From: Myxococcaceae bacterium
Lineage (GTDB): Bacteria; Myxococcota; Myxococcia; Myxococcales; Myxococcaceae
Length of the DNA stretch: 64,000 nucleotides
Assembly: GCA_016793095.1 (NCBI GenBank)
Contig: JAEUJQ010000032.1
Location: 310,001-374,000 of the forward strand
Direction of reading: 5' to 3'
Shown: positions 51,258 to 58,212 of the stretch, in pieces
Position numbering within the stretch: the stretch's first letter is position 1
Layout: every line of letters begins with the position of its first letter
The notes under the pieces: model-generated
What the model was told of the DNA's origin: nothing
The model's database searches: none
Seen by the model: the letters and a program-made list of their open reading frames with translations, nothing else
Program-made: the position numbers and the translations under genes

Positions 51258-52889
51258 ATGACCCGCTTCGCGTTGCTGTGCGCGCTGACGCTTGTAGTCG
51301 CGTGTAAACCCCCTCCGTACGAATACCCCGACGCCGCGGTTCCGGGAACACCGCTCACACTCGACTCGGTCGCACCCAACGAGGGTCGCGCGAACGAGGA
51401 CACCGAGCTGACGCTGCTGGGCAACGGCTTCCAGGACGGTCTGGTGGTGCTGGTCGGCAGCCGCGTGGTGACGAGCGTGGCCATCCGCAATCAGGCCGTA
51501 GTGACCGGCATCCTGCAGAAGGGCAGCCGCCCGGGGACCTATGACGTGACGGTGGTGAGCGCGAAAGGCGAGCGCGTGAGCCTGTCCCAGGCCTTCACCG
51601 TCGTGCCAGCAGCAACGGGCGGCGGCACGGCAGGCGGTGGCACGGCAGGCGGTGGCACGGCAGGCGGTGGCACGGCAGCCGGCACGGCGGCCGGCGGCAC
51701 GGCAGGTGGTGGGGCGGCAGGGGCGGCAGGTGGTGGGGCGGCAGGTGGTGGGGCGGCAGGTGGTGGGGCGGCAGGTGGCGGCACGTCAGGTGGCGGCACG
51801 TCAGGTGGTGGGGCGACAGGTGGCGGCACGGCGGGCGGCACGAGTGGTGGCGGACTGGCGGGGGGAATGGCTGGGGGCGCTCCGGCAACGGTGACGTTCG
51901 CGCTCGGCGTCGTGAACAACATGTTCGCGCCCCCGCAGACCGCACAGCGCCTCAACCTGCTCTTCCGGCCCGGCACCGCGTCTCCGATGACGGTGGTCTC
52001 TCAGCGCACGGCGGTGCCGCCCTCCATCGACGGCCTCGACGGTGACTGGAGCGCCGCCCCGGCGAGCACGGTGGCGCTCTCGAGTCCGGGCTCCGTCATC
52101 GGGATGAGTGAGCTGCAGTGGAACGCCGAGCTCGCGCCGTTCGGCCGCACCTGGCCTTTCGACTTCTTCATCACCTCGGCGACGGTGAAGTCGATGTGGG
52201 ACGACCAGAACCTCTACTTCCTCGTTCAGTGGGCCGACCCGACGCCCAACACGCTGAAAGGAACCCTCACCTACGACGGCGACGCCGGGCTGTGGCGACG
52301 GAACCTGGAGGACGAAGACCGCCTCACCCTCTCCTTCAACATCAACAACTCCTTCCCCGGGTTCGAGGTCATCGGCTGCGCGGCGGCCTGTCACGTCAAC
52401 CGGAACCTCGGTGACACCTCTGACGCTGGCCGCGCCTTCCGGCTGAGCATGCACACCAACGGCCCCACCGAGTTCGCCGATGTGTGGGAGTGGAACTCGG
52501 CGACCACCAACCCGATGTTCGCCGCCGACGACTCGTATTGGGACGTCACCCGCCGGAACGCCGACGGCCCCGTCTCGTGGACCACCAGCAACGTGCGCAA
52601 CCTGTCGGATGGGGGCGTCGAGCCCGTCTCGATGGGCGCAGGGGGCGTCAACTCGAACCCGGCTGCCATCTTCTCTCCGGACTCGGGGCTCACCCCCGCC
52701 GCGGTCCTCTTCGACGGAACGGGGGTCTCCGACGGCACCACCGTTCCCGGAGTCGTCCATCGCCAGGCCAGCCCGGCGCGCTCGGACTTGCGCGCCCGCG
52801 GCCGCTGGAGCGCTGGCGTCTGGACAGTGGAGCTCTCACGCGCCCGCCTCACCACGGATTCCAATGATGCCCAGTTCCCCAACCAGTGA
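51258..52889 (+). CDS. IPT/EB_dh heme-binding lipoprotein with CX3CH
   Basis: 543 residues. Lipobox LVVACK, an IPT/TIG domain (SVAPNEGRANEDTELTLLG, about 35-105), a Gly-rich spacer (about 118-210) and a C-terminal ethylbenzene-dehydrogenase-like (EB_dh) domain (IDGLDGDWSAAP, NLYFLVQWADPTPN, DEDRLTLSFNI). A heme-type motif with three spacing residues (GCAAACHVN) sits in that domain. EB_dh domains normally hold heme b through Met/Lys, so a CX3CH covalent heme would be unusual. The 3' end overlaps the next lipoprotein gene by 26 bp. Confidence 0.85.
   Translation: MTRFALLCALTLVVACKPPPYEYPDAAVPGTPLTLDSVAPNEGRANEDTELTLLGNGFQDGLVVLVGSRVVTSVAIRNQAVVTGILQKGSRPGTYDVTVVSAKGERVSLSQAFTVVPAATGGGTAGGGTAGGGTAGGGTAAGTAAGGTAGGGAAGAAGGGAAGGGAAGGGAAGGGTSGGGTSGGGATGGGTAGGTSGGGLAGGMAGGAPATVTFALGVVNNMFAPPQTAQRLNLLFRPGTASPMTVVSQRTAVPPSIDGLDGDWSAAPASTVALSSPGSVIGMSELQWNAELAPFGRTWPFDFFITSATVKSMWDDQNLYFLVQWADPTPNTLKGTLTYDGDAGLWRRNLEDEDRLTLSFNINNSFPGFEVIGCAAACHVNRNLGDTSDAGRAFRLSMHTNGPTEFADVWEWNSATTNPMFAADDSYWDVTRRNADGPVSWTTSNVRNLSDGGVEPVSMGAGGVNSNPAAIFSPDSGLTPAAVLFDGTGVSDGTTVPGVVHRQASPARSDLRARGRWSAGVWTVELSRARLTTDSNDAQFPNQ
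51615..51880 (+). repeat. Tandem repeat coding Gly/Thr/Ala-rich spacer
   Basis: Runs of ggcggcacggca and ggtggtggggcg units, in frame, encode GGGTA/GGGAA repeats between the IPT and EB_dh domains. Confidence 0.92.
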
Positions 52890-53385
52890 GCGCTGGGCGC
52901 TGCTCGGCGCCATGCTGACGCTCGCCGTGCTGCCCGGCTGTTGGGAAGGTCCCAGGGTCGGCGCGCTCAACGAGGAGTTCGTCCCCACGGCCGGCGGGGC
53001 ACCGGACACCGGCGACGACGCGGGGACCCTGGCGGACGCCGGCGCCCCCGGCCTGCCCTTCTCCCGCATCGTCACGACCATTCTGGTGCCCAGCTGCGCC
53101 GACGCCTCGTGCCACGGCGGGAATCCGCCGCCGTTCGCGCCGATGTCTCTCGAGGCCAGCACCGCGTGGAGCTCGCTCGTCAACAAACCAGCGAGCCAGG
53201 TGCCCACCATGCTGCGGGTCGCGCCCAGGGACCCCGGCGAGAGCTACCTCATGAAGAAGCTGCTCGGCACCGCCCGCTCCGTGGGCGGCGTGGACTCGAC
53301 CATGCCGCTGTTCCGCCCGCCGCTCGACGCCGAGAAGCTCGACGCCATTCGCAGCTGGATTGCCCGAGGTGCCCCCAATGACTGA
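52864..53385 (+). CDS. Lipoprotein with CX4CH cytochrome motif
   Basis: 173 residues; ATG 52864 or 52867, inside the end of the preceding gene. Lipobox VLPGCW. The domain (SCADASCHGG, then LVNKPASQVPT, PGESYLMKKLLG, MPLFRPPLDAEKLDAIRSWI) matches the small cytochrome-like family with CX4CH that is common in Myxococcota and Planctomycetes. Probably binds a heme in a c-type-like way. Overlaps the porin gene by 8 bp. Confidence 0.82.
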   Translation: MMPSSPTSERWALLGAMLTLAVLPGCWEGPRVGALNEEFVPTAGGAPDTGDDAGTLADAGAPGLPFSRIVTTILVPSCADASCHGGNPPPFAPMSLEASTAWSSLVNKPASQVPTMLRVAPRDPGESYLMKKLLGTARSVGGVDSTMPLFRPPLDAEKLDAIRSWIARGAPND

Positions 53386-54529
53386 CCGTCAGCGGTTGCT
53401 CCGGGGCTTCGTCGCCGGGCTCATCATCGCGGGCGTGCTCGCCATTCCGGCGGGCGCCAGCACCGTCACCTTCGCTGGCTCGGCCTTCGCCGACTACTGG
53501 TTCACGACCTCCGAGGCCGCCCGGCGCGCGTCCGTCACGGGCTTCACCGGCCTCACCGGCTTCACCCCCGAGGCCGCCATCAAGCTCGAAGCCGACGTTC
53601 ACGAGAAGCTCTCGTTCACGGGCCGCGCGTGCTTCGGCTGCCATGGCGTCGAGGTCGATCGCGTCCACATCGACTACACGCCCTCGACGTACTTCAACAT
53701 CCAGGCTGGCCGAATCGGCGTGCCCTTCGGAGAGATGTCGATTCGGTACGACCCCACCAGCCACCGCTCGGTCAGCAAGCCGCTCATCTACGACATGGGC
53801 CGCATGGCCTACTACGGGCCCAACGCCTTCAACCTCGGCGTGGTGCCCCAGCCCTACGTCGAGACCGGCGCGGTGGTGTACGGGCAGCTCCAGCCGACCG
53901 AGACGTTCCAGATCTGGTACGGCGCGTACATCGTCGCGGGCATGCGCGGGAACAACGACTTCGACTTCCGCGCGATGCGCCAGCCCTTCTACGTCGACAA
54001 CAACGACGAGCCGGCGGGCGGCGGACGGGTGGTGTTCACCTGGTCACCTGAGAACTCGCTCATCAAGGACGTGCAGTTCGGGTTGTCGGGCATGTACGGC
54101 CGCTACGACGCGAAACGAACGCTGGCCTACACCGCGCTCGGAGCTGACGCGGCCCTGCGCATCGGCGCCGTCACGGTGCGCTCCGAGGTGGCCTTCATCC
54201 GCGTGGACCTGCAGCGCGACCCCCGCCTGTACCGCTACCGCCTCATCGACACGTACATGGACAAGGGTGGCGGCTTCGTCGAGGTCGAGCACCCCATCAC
54301 CTCGTGGCTGTCGACGCTCTACCGCTTCGACGTCCTGGCGCGAAAGGCGAACCCCTTCACCGAGTCCTTGCGCGAGCTGACCCCCGACAGCCGCATCTAC
54401 CGGTACACCCAGGCCTTCCAGCTGCTGCTCACGGACTCTGCGTACGCGAAGGTCTCGTACGAGTACTGGCACCCCACCGACTTTCCAACCTTCCACTCCG
54501 TCCACGTCGGACTGGGAGGGACGTTCTAG
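53378..54529 (+). CDS. Porin-like beta-barrel with an internal CXXCH
   Basis: 383 residues from ATG 53378 (signal MTDRQRLLRGFVAGLIIAGVLA, AGAS). Most of the chain alternates strands of a porin-like barrel (FNIQAGRIGVPFGEMS, FQIWYGAYIVAGM, VEVEHPITSWLSTLYRFDV) and ends with a typical terminal strand ...HVGLGGTF. Near residue 88, RACFGCHGVEVDR provides one CXXCH. Outer-membrane porins rarely carry heme themselves; this could be a heme-bearing electron conduit. It sits between cytochrome lipoproteins and a kinase. Confidence 0.82.
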   Translation: MTDRQRLLRGFVAGLIIAGVLAIPAGASTVTFAGSAFADYWFTTSEAARRASVTGFTGLTGFTPEAAIKLEADVHEKLSFTGRACFGCHGVEVDRVHIDYTPSTYFNIQAGRIGVPFGEMSIRYDPTSHRSVSKPLIYDMGRMAYYGPNAFNLGVVPQPYVETGAVVYGQLQPTETFQIWYGAYIVAGMRGNNDFDFRAMRQPFYVDNNDEPAGGGRVVFTWSPENSLIKDVQFGLSGMYGRYDAKRTLAYTALGADAALRIGAVTVRSEVAFIRVDLQRDPRLYRYRLIDTYMDKGGGFVEVEHPITSWLSTLYRFDVLARKANPFTESLRELTPDSRIYRYTQAFQLLLTDSAYAKVSYEYWHPTDFPTFHSVHVGLGGTF

Positions 54530-54544
54530 CAGCAGGGTGTCGCC

Positions 54545-57061
54545 ATGACCGACTCGGACAAGATCGCGAGGTACTCCATCATCCGCCGGCTCGGCACGGG
54601 CGGCATGGCCGAGGTGTTCAAGTGCCACTTCGAAGGGCTCGGCGGCTTCGACAAGGTGGTGGTGGTGAAGCGCATTCTGCCCCACCTCGCCGAGGACGAG
54701 ACCTTCGTCTCGATGTTCCTCGATGAGGCGCGCATCGCCTCGAACCTGAACCACCCCAACGTGGTGCAGATCTACGAGATCGACCAGGACGAAGACGGCC
54801 GCCCCTACATCGCGATGGAGTTCGTCAAGGGCCCGACGTTCTCCCAGCTCATCCGCGCGGCCTTCAAGGCCGGCCCGGCGCCCGTCGCCAAGATGGTGAA
54901 GATCATCATCGGCGCGGCGATGGGCCTCGACCACGCGCACAACTCCACGTCGCCCGACGGCACCCCGCTGAACATCGTCCACCGCGACGTGAGCCCGCAC
55001 AACATCATGGTGTCGGTGGACGGCATTCCGAAGATCCTCGACTTCGGCGTCGCGCGCGCGAACGGACGGCTCACCCACACGCGCAGCGGCACGGTGAAGG
55101 GGAAGGCGCGCTTCATCGCGCCTGAGCTGCTGAGAGACCCGAACACCCTGTCCGCCCGCTGCGACGTCTTCAGCCTCGGCGTCTGTCTCTACGCGGCCAC
55201 CACGGGCGCGTACCCTTTCGAAGGGCAGACGGAAGCAGAGATCATGGAGTCGATCGCCCGCGGCGCGTTCCGCAAGCCGTCCGAGGTGATTCCGACGTAC
55301 CCGGCAGACCTCGAGGACATCGTGCTGTGGGCGCTCTGCCAGAAGCCCGAGCTGCGGTGCCCGTCGTGCAAGGACCTGGGAGAGCGGCTGAACGCGTGGC
55401 TGGTCGCGTCGCAGCAGGCGGTGACGTCGCAGGAGCTGGGCAAGTGGGTGCGAGAGCTCTTCCCGAACGTCGATGACGAGGCCTGGGGCGCCGACTGGGC
55501 TCGAACGCCGTCGAACAGGACGAGCGGCGAGTGGAAGGTCGCCTCGTTCGCTGGAGACCCGAGGCGCGTTCCCGTGCGCATCAAGCTGCCGTACGCGACC
55601 GAGGGCGAGTTCGTCGAGCGCTACGGGGGCAACGTCACCCGCGACGGCATCTTCATCGCGAGCCGCGTCACCAAGCCGGTGGGCACCGCCCTCATCTTCG
55701 AGCTGGTGCTGGCTGACGGCTCGCGGTTGATGCGCGGCGAAGGCGAGGTGACCGCCGAAACGACCGAGGGCCGGACCGGCATCCCCGTGCGCTTCGGTCG
55801 CCTCGACCCGCGAACCCGCGCGCTCGTCGATCGCATCGTGGTCGCCCGAGAGGCCAAAGAGCTGGCGAACCCGCAGGAGCCCATCAAGTCAGACTTCACC
55901 TTCGTCGTCACCGTCGATGATCCGCTCGTCGTGCGACGGCGCCGCTTCGCCATCGCCTCGGCCGTCGCGGCGGTCGCTGCCCTGCTGGTGGTGTGGCTGT
56001 GGCCGACGAAGGCCCCGACGGCCCGGCCCTACCTCGACGAGGCCAAGCGCGCCATTCTCGCCGGGAAGCTGCCCGTCGCCACCGAGCTCGTCGAGAAGGC
56101 CCGGAAGGTGCCCGAGCTACCCCACCACGAGATGATCGAAGCGGCCCACCTCGCCGAGTCGCTGAAGGTCTCGACGCTGGTCGGGGAGGCGAGCTCGGCC
56201 ATCTCGCGAAACGACGTCGCCGCGGCGACGGTGAAGCTGGACGAGGTCGAGCGGCTGTGGCCCTCGAGCCCCGAGGTCCGCCGCCTTCGCGGCGAGCTCG
56301 ACAGGCTGCGGCCCGCGACCGACCCCCCGGCCGTCGCGGTCAACGAGCCGGCGCCCGCTGCGCCGGACGAGATCGACCTCTCCGCCCCAGCGCCGGGAGC
56401 GACGAAGCAGGTCCGCCCTGCGGGGAAGCCTGTCGCTGTCAGGCCCGGGTCGCAGCCGCAGCCCACCGATGCTCAACCCACGCCGACTCCCGCGTCCACG
56501 CCGACTCCCGCGGCCATCCCCAGTCCCCCGCCGCCCTCGCTCCTCAAGCTGACCGCCCCGGTGACCGCCCAGCTCACCATCGACGGCCGGCCGGCGGGCC
56601 ACACCCCACTCGAGCTGTCCACGCTCGCGCCTGGCGAGCACACGGTGGCGGCGACCGCTGAGGGCTTCGAGCCGCTGGTGCAGAAGGTGACCGTAGCCGC
56701 CGGCGAGACGAGCTCGGTGGCCCTCGAGCTCAAGGCCATCGTCAAGCAGGCGGTGAAGGCGCCCCCTCCGCCGCCGGACGAGCCCGAGCCCGCGGCCAAC
56801 GAGGCCGCGCTCGCCGCGCTCGGCAACTGCCCCGAAGACACCACCGCGCAGGGCAGCCCGCCGCCGGCCGGGCTCAGCGTGTGGTGCGCGACCGCTGACG
56901 GCGTCAAGCACGGCCGCTTCCTCAGGTGGCACAAGAACGGCCAGCGCGCCGAAGACGGCGCCTTCTTCAACGGCAAGAAGAACGGGCAGTGGATTGAGTA
57001 TTTCGAGGACGGTACCGAGCGCGACCGCATGACGTGGCGGCGCGGCGTGAAGACATGGTGA
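54545..57061 (+). CDS. Ser/Thr protein kinase with PilZ-, PEGA- and MORN-type modules
   Basis: 838 residues. Kinase domain about 10-285: GTGGMAEV loop (17-24), Lys42, HRDVSPHN catalytic loop, DFG and APELL. A PilZ-like region (about 335-435; RVPVRIKLPYATEGEF) may bind c-di-GMP. A membrane helix lies near 460-480 (FAIASAVAAVAALLVVWLW). The outer part has a PEGA domain (LTIDGRPAGHTPLELS) and MORN-type repeats at the end (GRFLRWHKNGQRAEDG, NGQWIEYFEDGTERD). Likely senses something in the envelope and phosphorylates cytoplasmic targets. Embedded between cytochrome genes. Confidence 0.92.
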   Translation: MTDSDKIARYSIIRRLGTGGMAEVFKCHFEGLGGFDKVVVVKRILPHLAEDETFVSMFLDEARIASNLNHPNVVQIYEIDQDEDGRPYIAMEFVKGPTFSQLIRAAFKAGPAPVAKMVKIIIGAAMGLDHAHNSTSPDGTPLNIVHRDVSPHNIMVSVDGIPKILDFGVARANGRLTHTRSGTVKGKARFIAPELLRDPNTLSARCDVFSLGVCLYAATTGAYPFEGQTEAEIMESIARGAFRKPSEVIPTYPADLEDIVLWALCQKPELRCPSCKDLGERLNAWLVASQQAVTSQELGKWVRELFPNVDDEAWGADWARTPSNRTSGEWKVASFAGDPRRVPVRIKLPYATEGEFVERYGGNVTRDGIFIASRVTKPVGTALIFELVLADGSRLMRGEGEVTAETTEGRTGIPVRFGRLDPRTRALVDRIVVAREAKELANPQEPIKSDFTFVVTVDDPLVVRRRRFAIASAVAAVAALLVVWLWPTKAPTARPYLDEAKRAILAGKLPVATELVEKARKVPELPHHEMIEAAHLAESLKVSTLVGEASSAISRNDVAAATVKLDEVERLWPSSPEVRRLRGELDRLRPATDPPAVAVNEPAPAAPDEIDLSAPAPGATKQVRPAGKPVAVRPGSQPQPTDAQPTPTPASTPTPAAIPSPPPPSLLKLTAPVTAQLTIDGRPAGHTPLELSTLAPGEHTVAATAEGFEPLVQKVTVAAGETSSVALELKAIVKQAVKAPPPPPDEPEPAANEAALAALGNCPEDTTAQGSPPPAGLSVWCATADGVKHGRFLRWHKNGQRAEDGAFFNGKKNGQWIEYFEDGTERDRMTWRRGVKTW

Positions 57062-57417
57062 AGACGACGGGTCGGCTGGTGATGGTGCTCATCATGGCCG
57101 GCCCGCTCGCCGTCCTGCCTGCAGACCCGCGCGACCGCGGCCCTGACACCATCGACGTCTCGACCTGGCCAGAGAAGCAGCAAGAGCAGTACAAGACCTT
57201 CACCGTCAAGTGCAGCAAGTGCCACTCCCTCTCTCGGGCGATCAACGCGAAGCTGAAGGCCGACGAGTGGAAGTTGTATGTGAAGAAGATGAAGCGTCGG
57301 GCAGGCTCAGGCATCACCGACACCAACGCCGAGGTGCTGAGCGAGTTCCTCGCCTACTACTCGGCCGTTCGTGAGGGCAGAGCACCCGCGCCAGCCGAGA
57401 ACGGAGCGGCGAAATGA
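57055..57417 (+). CDS. Small c-type cytochrome
   Basis: 120 residues from ATG 57055, overlapping the kinase stop. N-terminal signal or anchor (LVMVLIMAGPLAVLPA). One CXXCH (VKCSKCHSLSRA) and a C-terminal helix with KMKRRAGSG, the Met a possible sixth ligand. Resembles short quinol/cytochrome c partners. ATGA overlap with the diheme cytochrome gene. Confidence 0.88.
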   Translation: MVKTTGRLVMVLIMAGPLAVLPADPRDRGPDTIDVSTWPEKQQEQYKTFTVKCSKCHSLSRAINAKLKADEWKLYVKKMKRRAGSGITDTNAEVLSEFLAYYSAVREGRAPAPAENGAAK

Positions 57418-58202
57418 ACAGACAGGTCGTGCTCGCCTCGGTGGCGGTCGCTGGCATCCTCGTCGGCCTGGCGGCGGCCTTCGGCATTCAGCGTTTCCTC
57501 GCCCCGCCGGTGAGCGAGACGGGCTCGCGCTTCGAGCGGGGCCGGGCGACGGCGGTGAAGATGGGCTGCTTTCTCTGCCATGGCCCGGACGGCCGCGCGG
57601 GCACCGCCAACTTCCTGCCCGAGCTCGACGAGGTCCCGTCGTGGTCGCAGGGCAACTTCGCGACCTACGTGAAGTCGGCAGACGAGGTGCGTGAGTGGAT
57701 CCTCGACGGGGCGCCGAAGCGCATGCTGGCCGACCCTGATGAGAAACGCCGCATCTCGCAGCAGCTCATCAAGATGCCGGGCTACCGCAAGCAGCTGACG
57801 TCGGCCGAGCTGGAAGACCTCGTCTTCTACGTCACCGCCGCCGGGCTCCTGTACCCCTTCGACGAGAACTCACCCGAGGGCCGCGGCCGAGCCGTCGTGT
57901 TGCGGCTGGGGTGCTACGGCTGCCACGGCGCGGAGGGCCGGGGCCGGGCGCCGAACAAGGGCTCCCTCAAGGGGTACATCCCCTCGTGGGACTCGAGCGA
58001 CTGGAACGAGCTGGTCGAGAACCCCCAGGAGCTGCGCGAGTGGGTGCTCGACGGCGCCCCGAAGCGCCTGCGCACGAACCCCGCGGCCAACTTCTTCCTC
58101 ACCACCCAGATGGTGACGATGCCGTCGTACCAGGGGCACCTCGACGACAAGGAGCTCGACGATCTCGTCACCTACGTCCAGTTCGTGAGGACCCGCAGAT
58201 GA
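57414..58202 (+). CDS. Diheme cytochrome c
   Basis: 262 residues with an N-terminal membrane anchor (VVLASVAVAGILVGLAAAFG). Two class I heme domains: CFLCHGPDGRAG and CYGCHGAEGRGR, each followed by a Met (KMPGYRKQL, MPSYQGHL) that can be the sixth ligand. Probably shuttles electrons at the periplasmic side between the inner membrane and the outer-membrane proteins of this cluster. Confidence 0.92.
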   Translation: MNRQVVLASVAVAGILVGLAAAFGIQRFLAPPVSETGSRFERGRATAVKMGCFLCHGPDGRAGTANFLPELDEVPSWSQGNFATYVKSADEVREWILDGAPKRMLADPDEKRRISQQLIKMPGYRKQLTSAELEDLVFYVTAAGLLYPFDENSPEGRGRAVVLRLGCYGCHGAEGRGRAPNKGSLKGYIPSWDSSDWNELVENPQELREWVLDGAPKRLRTNPAANFFLTTQMVTMPSYQGHLDDKELDDLVTYVQFVRTRR

Positions 58203-58212
58203 GGAGTCGGTC

